Positions 1-6,721 of a DNA stretch of 9,588 nt are shown piece after piece. Under the pieces are notes generated by a model, which ran no database searches, had not been told where the DNA came from, and was given only the letters and a program-made list of their open reading frames with translations. The stretch spans positions 1 to 9,588 of the forward strand of contig CAYMST010000184.1 in the NCBI GenBank assembly GCA_964393115.1, in the 5' to 3' direction. A program made the position numbers and the translations under genes. Source of the stretch: CAYMST01 sp964393115 (GTDB lineage Bacteria; Bacteroidota; Bacteroidia; Cytophagales; Cyclobacteriaceae). Position 1 is the first letter of the stretch, and every line of letters begins with the position of its first letter.

Positions 1-84
1 AACAACCACCACCGAAAATAGTAAGGCTGATCCAGTAGCTAAAATCAGCATCCATACAAATTCTATAAACTTTTCTATTACCAT
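1..84 (-). CDS. N-terminus of an unidentified membrane protein (partial)
   Basis: The complementary strand reads an ATG at 84 followed by 28 sense codons that run off the left edge. A TGA lies in frame shortly upstream and there is no other ATG between, so this start is well defined. AGGAG sits 2 bases before the ATG, which is too close for a normal Shine-Dalgarno site, and an AAGG lies a little further up. The peptide begins MVIEKFIEFVWMLILA and is strongly hydrophobic from about residue 8 to the edge. This suggests an N-terminal membrane anchor or a signal sequence. The family cannot be recognised from 28 residues. It diverges from the peptidase gene, so the two do not share a transcript. 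Confidence 0.55.
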   Translation of the reverse strand, partial: MVIEKFIEFVWMLILATGSALLFSVVVV

Positions 85-212
85 AACTCCTACACCTTTT
101 TTTGATCAGGTCTTTAATGTTTTCTCATTACTAATTTAATGCAATATCTTCAATAAAACCACCCCACTACGTACATATGTTAGGCAGTTTACATTTATTT
201 AGGTGAATCATT

Positions 213-240
213 TGGAAATTTCGACGACTAACGATTTCCA
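213..240. repeat. Inverted repeat in the left intergenic region
   Basis: Arms TGGAAAT (213-219) and ATTTCCA (234-240) are perfect reverse complements around a 14-base spacer. A run of six T follows a few bases later on the + strand (245-250). It could be an operator or a weak hairpin. It does not follow any visible rightward gene, so a terminator role is doubtful. The rest of 85-377 is AT-rich, with no further gene visible; a short TTATC-GAT-GATAA palindrome lies at 292-304. Confidence 0.3.
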
Positions 241-345
241 CATGTTTTTTCTTGATTTTGACATACATAATATTGTTTAAATTAATGAGCATTATCGATG
301 ATAAACTCTACCAGCATAACGTAATGGTTCATGAGTAATTTTATG

Positions 346-353
346 TAGGTTTG
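346..353 (+). promoter_or_regulatory. Candidate -7 promoter box for the M1 peptidase gene
   Basis: TAGGTTTG matches the Bacteroidota -7 consensus TAnnTTTG exactly. No clear TTG is present about 20 bases upstream, so the -33 half is weak. Transcription would begin near 358-360, leaving a leader of roughly 20 bases before the ATG at 378. This also argues against translation starting at the TTG at 351, which lies inside the box. Confidence 0.45.
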
Positions 354-377
354 ACTCGATTAATTACTCATATTATA

Positions 378-2219
378 ATGATCCGAATGTTGAAGACCGT
401 TTTATTTTCATTGGCTTTTCTACCATCGCTTATTGGATGGTCTCAAAATCACTATTGGCAACAACGAGTAGAATACAAAATCGATGTTCAGTTAGATGTC
501 AACTCCGATAAAATGAATGGAGATATAGCATTGACCTATCACAATAATTCGTCTGACACATTATTCAATGCTTTCTTTCACCTCTACTATAATGCTTTCC
601 AGCCAGGCAGTGCTATGGATATCCGGAGCAGAACCATTCAAGACCCTGACAGAAGAGTTCGGGATCGAATATCAAAACTTAAACCCAATGAAATAGGGTT
701 CCACAAGATCAAAAAACTGACCTTAAATGAAACTGAAGTCCCATTCATCGTAGAAGGCACAATAGTAGAGGCTTCACTGCCAAAACCTATTCTTCCCAAA
801 TCCAAAGCTCAGTTTTACATCAGTTTTGAGAGCCAAGTGCCAGTTCAAATCCGTAGAACAGGAAGGGATAATAAAGAAGGAGTCGAGTACTCTATGTCAC
901 AATGGTTTCCTAAGATTGCAGAGTATGACGAAAAAGGATGGCATACGCACCCATATGTTGGCCGAGAGTTTTACAGTCCTTGGGGAGATTACGATGTTAA
1001 TATTACTTTAGATAAGAACTATATCATCGGGGGAACTGGTGTTCTCAAGAACGCTGATGAAATTGGTTATGGTTATAGCAGCAAACAAATCGACCATAGC
1101 AGCTCATCCAAACTAACCTGGAACTTTGTTGCAACAGATGTTCATGACTTCGTATGGGCTGCTGACCCTGATTTTGTCCATAGTCAAATTAAGGTTGATG
1201 ATGAGCTTACCGTCCATTTTTTGTATCAAGGAGATACACTTGTAAGTCAATGGAAAGACTTAATGCCTCAGGTAAAGAAGACGTTTGAAATCGCAAATGA
1301 AAAGTTTGGCAGATACCCTTACCCCGTTTATTCGGTGATTCAAGGTGGTGATGGAGGAATGGAATATCCTATGGCCACACTAATTACAGGACACAGATCG
1401 CCCTCAGGACTCCTAGGAGTAGCAGTTCATGAGATTATGCATAGCTGGTACCAAATGCTATTGGCAACTAATGAAAGTTACTATGCATGGATGGATGAAG
1501 GGTTTACTTCGTTTGCGGAAGCAACCATTATAGACGAGATGAGCAAACATACCAAGAAGCAAAGTCTTGTCAACAGAGGTTATAGTTACTATTTCAGGCT
1601 AGCGAAATCTGGTAAAGAAGAGCCTCTTTCCACTCATGCAGATCACTTTACCACCAACTTCGCCTACGGTGCCGGCGCATATGGTAAGGGGGCAATTGCA
1701 CTAGCACAGTTGCAATATGTACTCGGACAAGAAACATTCAACCAATCGCTAAAGTCCTATTTCAATCAATGGAAGTTTAAGCATCCTGACTTGAATGATT
1801 TTGTGCGGGTACTAGAAAAAACATCTGGACTGGAACTCGACTGGTACTTCGAGTATTGGGTAAACTCTACGCACACAATAGACTATTCCATAAAACAACT
1901 TGAGCCTAACGGTAATAAAACAAAGATTATGTTAGAGAAAATTGGAGTCATGCCCATGCCTGTAGACCTAGAAGTCATCAGCACTTCGGGAGACACTAGT
2001 TTAATCACGATACCTATTGACCTCATGCGAGGAAACAAAAAGTGTAACAATTGTAGTGTTGGTAAAGATTGGCCTTGGGTATACCCATACTATGAGCTTG
2101 AAGTCGATATTCCCCTAAAAAAGATAGAAAAGATTACTATCGACCCTAATAAGTTAATGGCTGATATTAACCGAACCAATAATACTTACCCTTATCAGGG
2201 TAGCACGATATTGCGATAA
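378..2219 (+). CDS. Exported M1-family zinc metallopeptidase (aminopeptidase-like)
   Basis: Predicted to hydrolyse peptides from the N-terminus outside the cytoplasm. The 613-residue product starts with a signal peptide (MIRMLKTVLF, hydrophobic to about residue 20, likely cut near WSQ-N). A beta-rich N-terminal domain follows. The gluzincin site is complete: GGMEYP at 326-331 corresponds to the GxMEN exopeptidase motif with Glu329. HEIMH has zinc ligands His351 and His355 and catalytic Glu352. Glu374 sits exactly 18 residues after the second His, as the HExxH-x18-E signature requires. AYGKG supplies the expected catalytic Tyr435. A CNNC pair (Cys556, Cys559) lies in the C-terminal part. No obvious type IX sorting domain is seen at the C-terminus. 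The frame is open back to a TTG at 351, but ATG 378 (or 387) places the signal peptide properly. It appears monocistronic; its physiological substrate is unknown. Confidence 0.9.
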   Translation: MIRMLKTVLFSLAFLPSLIGWSQNHYWQQRVEYKIDVQLDVNSDKMNGDIALTYHNNSSDTLFNAFFHLYYNAFQPGSAMDIRSRTIQDPDRRVRDRISKLKPNEIGFHKIKKLTLNETEVPFIVEGTIVEASLPKPILPKSKAQFYISFESQVPVQIRRTGRDNKEGVEYSMSQWFPKIAEYDEKGWHTHPYVGREFYSPWGDYDVNITLDKNYIIGGTGVLKNADEIGYGYSSKQIDHSSSSKLTWNFVATDVHDFVWAADPDFVHSQIKVDDELTVHFLYQGDTLVSQWKDLMPQVKKTFEIANEKFGRYPYPVYSVIQGGDGGMEYPMATLITGHRSPSGLLGVAVHEIMHSWYQMLLATNESYYAWMDEGFTSFAEATIIDEMSKHTKKQSLVNRGYSYYFRLAKSGKEEPLSTHADHFTTNFAYGAGAYGKGAIALAQLQYVLGQETFNQSLKSYFNQWKFKHPDLNDFVRVLEKTSGLELDWYFEYWVNSTHTIDYSIKQLEPNGNKTKIMLEKIGVMPMPVDLEVISTSGDTSLITIPIDLMRGNKKCNNCSVGKDWPWVYPYYELEVDIPLKKIEKITIDPNKLMADINRTNNTYPYQGSTILR

Positions 2220-2233
2220 AAGCACAAGTCTGT

Positions 2234-2256
2234 CTGGTCTCAAAAACCAGTCTTTT
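2234..2256 (+). terminator. Possible weak intrinsic terminator after the M1 peptidase gene
   Basis: CTGGT (2234-2238) pairs with ACCAG (2246-2250) around a 7-base loop. It is followed directly by TCTTTTT, starting 14 bases after the peptidase stop codon. The stem is only five pairs, so this is a modest candidate. Confidence 0.4.
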
Positions 2257-2284
2257 TGGCTTTGGGAACACTTTTAAAGGGCAC

Positions 2285-2313
2285 AAAAAAGGCACGAACT
2301 ACGTTCGTGCCTT
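2285..2313 (-). terminator. Strong intrinsic terminator of the sdh operon
   Basis: An 11-base perfect stem joins 2289-2299 (AAGGCACGAAC) with 2303-2313 (GTTCGTGCCTT) around a TAC loop. Read on the minus strand it begins 27 bases past the sdhB stop and runs straight into six T residues (2290-2285), the normal form of a rho-independent terminator. On the plus strand no T-run follows, so it mainly serves the leftward operon, though the hairpin may also hinder readthrough from the peptidase gene. Confidence 0.85.
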
Positions 2314-2339
2314 CAATACTGTTCAATATTATCAAAAGA

Positions 2340-3086
2340 CTACTTTCCTGACATATTCGCTGAAAAATACTCTCGATTCATTCTAGCAATGTTTTCAAGT
2401 GATATACCTTTAGGACATTCGGCAGCACATGCACCAGTATTCGTACATGCTCCAAAGCCTTCACTATCCATTTGCGCTACCATGTCAAGTGCGCGTTGCT
2501 TACGTTCTACTTTACCCTGTGGCAACAATGATAACTGAGATATCTTTGCAGATGTAAATAGCATGGCAGAGGCATTCTTACAAGAAGCCACACAGGCACC
2601 ACACCCAATACAAGTTGCAGCGTCAAATGCTGCATCTGCATCGACCTTCGGAATTGGAATAGCATTCGCGTCTTGCGCACTACCAGTATTCACTGACACA
2701 TAACCTCCTGCTTGAATTATCCTATCAAAAGCAGACCTATCCACCATCAAGTCCTTGATAACAGGGAATCCTTTCGCTCTAAATGGTTCAATGTAAATCG
2801 TATCACCATCATTGAAGGATCGCATATGTAACTGACAAGTAGTAATCAAGTCACCAGGACCATGCGGCTGACCGTTGATGACCATTGAGCACATTCCACA
2901 GATACCTTCTCTACAATCATGATCAAACACGACAGGTTCCTCACCTTTTTCTACCAACTGGTTATTAAGAATGTCCATCATTTCTAAGAATGATGATTCA
3001 GTGGAAATATTATCTAGTGTATAGTCAACTAACTTTCCTTTGTCGTTAGGACCATTCTGTCTCCAAATTTTTAATGTTAGCTTCAT
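2340..3086 (-). CDS. sdhB: Succinate dehydrogenase / fumarate reductase iron-sulfur subunit
   Basis: This electron-transfer subunit of respiratory complex II carries electrons from the flavin in SdhA to the membrane haem/quinone subunit. The 248-residue protein has all expected cluster ligands. Cys58, Cys63, Cys66 and Cys84 (CREGICGMC motif) bind [2Fe-2S] in the N-terminal ferredoxin domain. In the C-terminal domain, CIGCGACVASC gives Cys159, 162, 165 and 169, and CTNTGACAAEC gives Cys214, 220 and 224. By comparison with known SdhB/FrdB proteins, 159/162/165/224 would hold [4Fe-4S] and 169/214/220 [3Fe-4S]. Length is normal. The gene is last in the sdhC-A-B operon, 73 bases after sdhA, and ends just before a strong terminator. 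No Shine-Dalgarno sequence is evident. Sequence alone does not fix whether the enzyme runs mainly as dehydrogenase or fumarate reductase. Confidence 0.95.
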   Translation of the reverse strand: MKLTLKIWRQNGPNDKGKLVDYTLDNISTESSFLEMMDILNNQLVEKGEEPVVFDHDCREGICGMCSMVINGQPHGPGDLITTCQLHMRSFNDGDTIYIEPFRAKGFPVIKDLMVDRSAFDRIIQAGGYVSVNTGSAQDANAIPIPKVDADAAFDAATCIGCGACVASCKNASAMLFTSAKISQLSLLPQGKVERKQRALDMVAQMDSEGFGACTNTGACAAECPKGISLENIARMNREYFSANMSGK

Positions 3087-3159
3087 AGTTAATTTGTTTT
3101 TATTTGGTCATAACGATTTCATGCGTGTGCAGAAATCAGCATTGCCAAACGTCCCAACT

Positions 3160-5100
3160 TTATTTATAACTTCTTTGCTTCATTTCAACATTGTCATAAA
3201 CGAGCTCCTCCTTGTGAAGATTAGCCGGCTGACCATTGTTATATTCCCATGCCGCTACGTAAGCATAGTCATTGTCGTTTCTCAACGCTTCACCTTCCTC
3301 TGTTTGATACTCTTCACGGAAGTGACCTCCACATGATTCGTTTCTGTTAAGGGCATCGCGACACATCAGTTCTCCCAACTCCAAAAAGTCAGCTACCCGG
3401 AGTGCTTTTTCTAGCTCTGGGTTCATACCAGCATCTGTTCCTGGTATTCTAACTTCCTTCCAAAATGCTTCTTTTAACGCTTGTATCTCTTCAATAGCCT
3501 TCGTAAGGCCTTCAGCGTTTCTAGCCATTCCACAGTTATCCCACATGATGTTTCCTAGCTTCTTGTGAAAGAAATCTACCGGCTTAGAGCCCTCATTCTT
3601 AATTAGTTGACTAATCATCTCTTTCACAGCAGCTTCCGCCTTGTCAAACTCTGGGGTATCAGTAGGTATTTCACCAGTCCTAATGTCGTCTGACAGGTAA
3701 TCCCCTATCGTAAATGGTAATACGAAGTAGCCATCTGCCAATCCTTGCATCAAAGCGGATGCTCCAAGTCTATTTGCTCCGTGATCCGAGAAGTTCGCTT
3801 CACCAGTGGCATACAATCCAGGTACTGTTGTCATTAAGTTATAATCAACCCATAAGCCCCCCATAGTGTAGTGCACCGCAGGGTAAATCTTCATTGGTTT
3901 CTCATATGGGTTTTCATCCGCAATCTTTTCATACATCTGGAATAGGTTTCCGTACTTGGCTTCTACAGCCTTCTTACCCATTCTTTCGATAGCATACTTG
4001 AAGTCTAAATATACTCCTTCTCCTGTCGGAGTAATGCCAAATCCTGCGTCACATCTCTCTTTAGCAGCCCTAGACGCCACATCTCTTGGTACTAAGTTTC
4101 CAAAAGCAGGATATCTTCTTTCTAGGTAGAAGTCTCTATCTTCTTCTGGAATATCGGCAGCTTTCTTCTTTCCAGCTCTTATGGCCTCAGCATCTTCCTT
4201 TTTCGCAGGAACCCAGATTCTGCCATCATTTCTTAACGACTCAGACATCAACGTGAGTTTAGACTGATCATCACCAGTACGTGGTAAACATGTCGGGTGG
4301 ATTTGTGTGTAGCAAGGATTACCAAAGAAAGCCCCTTTTTTATGCGCTTTCCAAGCAGCTGTTACATTACTTCCCATCGCATTTGTAGAGAGGAAGAAAA
4401 CATTTCCATACCCTCCGGATCCAAGAACTACAGCATGGGCAGAGTGTCTCTCGATCTCCCCCGTAACAAGATTACGTGCAATTATACCACGTGCCTTGCC
4501 ATCGACAATTACTACGTCCAACATCTCGTGACGATTATACATCGTCACCGTTCCTTTATCGATCTGCCGACTTAGAGCCGAATAGGCACCCAATAATAAT
4601 TGTTGTCCTGTTTGCCCCTTGGCATAAAAAGTCCTTTTTACCTGAACGCCACCAAAAGATCTATTATCTAGATAGCCACCGTACTCCCTAGCAAAAGGAA
4701 CACCTTGTGCCACACATTGATCTATAATATTACGAGATACTTCAGCAAGCCTATGGACGTTTGCCTCTCTAGATCTGTAATCACCCCCTTTAATGGTGTC
4801 ATAAAACAGACGGTATACCGAATCACCATCATTTTGATAGTTTTTTGCTGCATTTATCCCACCTTGAGCAGCAATAGAATGTGCTCTCCGAGGAGAATCC
4901 TGAAAACAAAAACATTTGACATTATATCCTAGCTCACCCAACGAAGCCGCAGCAGCACCTCCAGCAAGACCTGACCCAACGATGATTACATCTATCTTTC
5001 TTTTGTTAGCTGGGTTAACAAGCTTAATTTCTGATTTATATTGAGACCATTTATTGGATATGTCACCCTTTGGAATTTTTGCGTCTAATACTGTACTCAT
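3160..5100 (-). CDS. sdhA: Succinate dehydrogenase / fumarate reductase flavoprotein subunit
   Basis: Catalytic subunit of complex II, oxidising succinate to fumarate at a covalently bound FAD on the cytoplasmic side of the membrane. The 646-residue product shows the dinucleotide-binding motif VGSGLAGG (41-48). RRAHSIAAQGG follows, in which His74 matches the histidine that links covalently to FAD. Further on are HPTCLP, SESLRNDGR, HYTMGGLWVD and GANRLGASALMQG, all conserved active-site or FAD-contact blocks of the family. The C-terminal helical domain ends near ELVYDNVEMKQRSYK. Length fits the larger SdhA proteins that accompany single-subunit cytochrome b558 anchors. The gene starts 10 bases after the sdhC stop and is followed 73 bases on by sdhB, so the three are surely co-transcribed. 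No missing key residue was noticed. Confidence 0.96.
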   Translation of the reverse strand: MSTVLDAKIPKGDISNKWSQYKSEIKLVNPANKRKIDVIIVGSGLAGGAAAASLGELGYNVKCFCFQDSPRRAHSIAAQGGINAAKNYQNDGDSVYRLFYDTIKGGDYRSREANVHRLAEVSRNIIDQCVAQGVPFAREYGGYLDNRSFGGVQVKRTFYAKGQTGQQLLLGAYSALSRQIDKGTVTMYNRHEMLDVVIVDGKARGIIARNLVTGEIERHSAHAVVLGSGGYGNVFFLSTNAMGSNVTAAWKAHKKGAFFGNPCYTQIHPTCLPRTGDDQSKLTLMSESLRNDGRIWVPAKKEDAEAIRAGKKKAADIPEEDRDFYLERRYPAFGNLVPRDVASRAAKERCDAGFGITPTGEGVYLDFKYAIERMGKKAVEAKYGNLFQMYEKIADENPYEKPMKIYPAVHYTMGGLWVDYNLMTTVPGLYATGEANFSDHGANRLGASALMQGLADGYFVLPFTIGDYLSDDIRTGEIPTDTPEFDKAEAAVKEMISQLIKNEGSKPVDFFHKKLGNIMWDNCGMARNAEGLTKAIEEIQALKEAFWKEVRIPGTDAGMNPELEKALRVADFLELGELMCRDALNRNESCGGHFREEYQTEEGEALRNDNDYAYVAAWEYNNGQPANLHKEELVYDNVEMKQRSYK

Positions 5101-5110
5101 GATATTTTAG

Positions 5111-5791
5111 TTAACCAGCAATGAAAATGATGACAGGAATAGCTGCCAGCCCAAGTGGAATAAGAATAGAATAAGCCTTACCTAGACCTCTGATAATCGG
5201 AGAATATGCTTTGTTGTTAATTCCCAATGTTTGAAAAGCGCTAGCAAAGCCGTGATTTAAATGAAACATGGTTACAATCATGGCTATTACATAAAAAACA
5301 ACAGTAATTGGGTCTTGAAACTGCGTGACCACAACTTTCCACATATCTGCATTACCTTGTGCGTCTGTTGTTGGAACATGACCAAACCATTCGTTTTTGT
5401 AAGTGAAAAACTGCCATAAGTGGACGACTAAAAACACCAGAATCACAAAACCAAACGGTCCCATGTATTTCGATGCCCAATTGTCAACTCGCGCTTTATT
5501 TGGTGCGGCGTATGCTGTAGGCCTCGCTTGCGCATTGGATTTAACCAACAAAATCCCTTGGATCACATGAAGAATAATACCTCCAAAAAGTCCAAATTCT
5601 GAAATTTGAATAATCAGCGTTTCTTTCATAAAATGAGCATACTCATTGAAAGCCTTACCATCATCAAATAATAATAAAGTTGCGTTACCAATCAAATGCT
5701 CAATAAGAAAGACGATGAGAAAGATACCGGTCAATGACATTACCAGCTTCCTGCCCAACGAACTTGTTAGCATTGTCTTTATCTGACTCAT
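5111..5791 (-). CDS. sdhC: Succinate dehydrogenase cytochrome b558 membrane subunit
   Basis: Membrane anchor and quinone-reducing subunit of a type B complex II, in which one five-helix protein carries two b haems. The 226-residue protein has five hydrophobic spans: roughly 15-40, 60-83, 112-132, 160-182 and 205-225. His32, His75, His124 and His177 (the last in MFHLNHGFASAFQTLG) sit one per span and are the likely axial haem ligands. His180 is a less likely alternative to His177. The third and fourth spans are joined by a polar segment (about 133-159), which makes the last ligand spacing longer than in Bacillus SdhC. Menaquinone is the expected partner, from known type B enzymes in this phylum. 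It is the first gene of the operon and has a good promoter directly upstream. Confidence 0.93.
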   Translation of the reverse strand: MSQIKTMLTSSLGRKLVMSLTGIFLIVFLIEHLIGNATLLLFDDGKAFNEYAHFMKETLIIQISEFGLFGGIILHVIQGILLVKSNAQARPTAYAAPNKARVDNWASKYMGPFGFVILVFLVVHLWQFFTYKNEWFGHVPTTDAQGNADMWKVVVTQFQDPITVVFYVIAMIVTMFHLNHGFASAFQTLGINNKAYSPIIRGLGKAYSILIPLGLAAIPVIIFIAG

Positions 5792-5820
5792 ATAGTACTA
5801 AAATTATATTTTTTGGATGC

Positions 5821-5851
5821 CAAAGTTATATGCCAAGCTCCGGTCGTGCAA
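5821..5851 (-). promoter_or_regulatory. Promoter of the sdhCAB operon
   Basis: On the minus strand TTG (5851-5849) is followed after 20 bases by TAACTTTG (5828-5821). This fits the Bacteroidota TTTG/TTG-N19-21-TAnnTTTG housekeeping promoter in both boxes and spacing. Transcription would start near 5815, giving a short AT-rich leader of about 24 bases before the sdhC ATG at 5791. Confidence 0.65.
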
Positions 5852-5882
5852 TCGTTAACCTTGTTTATATTCAATCTAAAAG

Positions 5883-5897
5883 TCAATTATAAATTGA
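5883..5897. repeat. 15-base palindrome in the divergent sdh/sigma region
   Basis: TCAATT-ATA-AATTGA is a perfect inverted repeat with a 3-base centre. It lies about 30 bases upstream of the sdh -33 box, where an activator could bind. No matching regulator is identified. The sequence is AT-rich, so chance is possible. Confidence 0.3.
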
Positions 5898-5975
5898 TTA
5901 ATAAATAAGCCATCTGTCTAATAAAATTGTTCTAAATAAAAGAATAAAGAATGCCTCCTAATAACAAATCGTGTA

Positions 5976-5997
5976 ATCCAAAGTCTCACGCTTGGAT
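5976..5997. repeat. Inverted repeat upstream of the sigma-factor operon
   Basis: ATCCAA (5976-5981) and TTGGAT (5992-5997) are reverse complements. The stem can be lengthened by one G-C pair if a single A bulges. No T-run follows on the + strand. It may be an operator or a short RNA hairpin. The rest of 5792-6127 shows no coding signal; TCTAAATAAAA occurs twice (5931-5941 and 6037-6047), probably a by-product of AT-richness. Confidence 0.3.
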
Positions 5998-6092
5998 CAT
6001 AGTGAAATAAAAACACTTCAGAAGTATCTGTATTTATCTAAATAAAAAATCAATTCATCTCCAATGCTACCGTCTTTAAGGCACAATTAATT

Positions 6093-6100
6093 TAGTTTTG
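6093..6100 (+). promoter_or_regulatory. Candidate -7 promoter box for the sigma-FecR operon
   Basis: TAGTTTTG fits the TAnnTTTG consensus and lies 27 bases before the TTG start at 6128. No convincing TTG or TTTG is seen 19-21 bases upstream, so the -33 element is weak or the promoter uses another factor. The implied transcript start near 6107 agrees with the short leader seen elsewhere in the window. Confidence 0.4.
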
Positions 6101-6127
6101 AGCGTTCATGCAGACGACTAATCTTCA

Positions 6128-6694
6128 TTGACCGATAGTAATTACGATATCATAGCACATAAAATTAAGGATGGCGATGAAAAAGCATTCGGTGCTTTCT
6201 TCGATCAATTTTATATATCACTTTGTAAGTATGCTTATGGTTACGTTCAAGATTATGAACAGTCGGAAGAAATCGTACAGGGCGCCTTCGTAAAGCTGTG
6301 GGAGGAGAGAAGTCGAATTGACCCTCTGCAAAGTATCAAGTCATATGCTTTTCGGATAGTTGGTAACCAATCACTCAACTATTTAAAACACCTAAAAGTT
6401 CGTAGTAAGTATCAACAGTATGTTATGGACACAGGCATGGATTCGTTTGGTTTGCCTAGCGAATTTGATGTGTTCGACAAAGTAAACGAAGCGGTAAGCG
6501 AACTCCCAGTCCAATGTCGTAAAGTGTTTGAGCTGAGTCGATTTGACGGTTTAACACATAAAGAAATTGCGCAAGAACTCGGCTGTTCACAAAAAACAGT
6601 GGAAGGGCATATGAACAAAGCATTGAAGCGGCTCAGAACTTCTCTGAGGGATTTTTTGTTTATAGTGATAATATTAAATTTTCTGTGGGGGTAA
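6128..6694 (+). CDS. ECF-type RNA polymerase sigma-70 factor
   Basis: Directs RNA polymerase to a small regulon when released by its anti-sigma partner. The 188-residue product has sigma region 2 at about 20-90 (including DYEQSEEIVQGAFVKLWE) and sigma region 4 at about 118-172. The helix-turn-helix there is GLTHKEIAQELGCSQKTVEG, followed by HMNKALKRLR. There is no region 3, as expected for ECF factors, and it resembles the FecI-like Bacteroidetes sigma family. The C-terminus is a hydrophobic tail, FLFIVIILNFLWG. The start must be TTG: a TAA lies in frame just upstream at 6119-6121, and the next Met (residue 100) would remove region 2. The fecR-like gene starts 27 bases after the stop, so its product is the likely cognate anti-sigma factor. 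Confidence 0.92.
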   Translation: MTDSNYDIIAHKIKDGDEKAFGAFFDQFYISLCKYAYGYVQDYEQSEEIVQGAFVKLWEERSRIDPLQSIKSYAFRIVGNQSLNYLKHLKVRSKYQQYVMDTGMDSFGLPSEFDVFDKVNEAVSELPVQCRKVFELSRFDGLTHKEIAQELGCSQKTVEGHMNKALKRLRTSLRDFLFIVIILNFLWG

Positions 6695-6721
6695 AAACAG
6701 TATAAAGTTGTATTAATATAA

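Noticed and set aside
351..377. Earlier TTG start for the M1 peptidase
   Set aside because: It would add nine residues ahead of the signal peptide, and the TTG is part of the candidate -7 promoter box; ATG 378 fits better.
826..1011. 61-codon frame inside the M1 peptidase gene
   Set aside because: It overlaps the conserved coding frame completely and has no domain or start signal.
3040..4932. Several short open frames on the + strand opposite sdhB and sdhA
   Set aside because: They lie antisense to strongly conserved genes, have unlikely compositions and no family features.
5883..5897. Palindrome as a Crp/Fnr-type site
   Set aside because: Such sites read TTGA-N6-TCAA; here the half-sites are in the opposite orientation with a 7-base centre.
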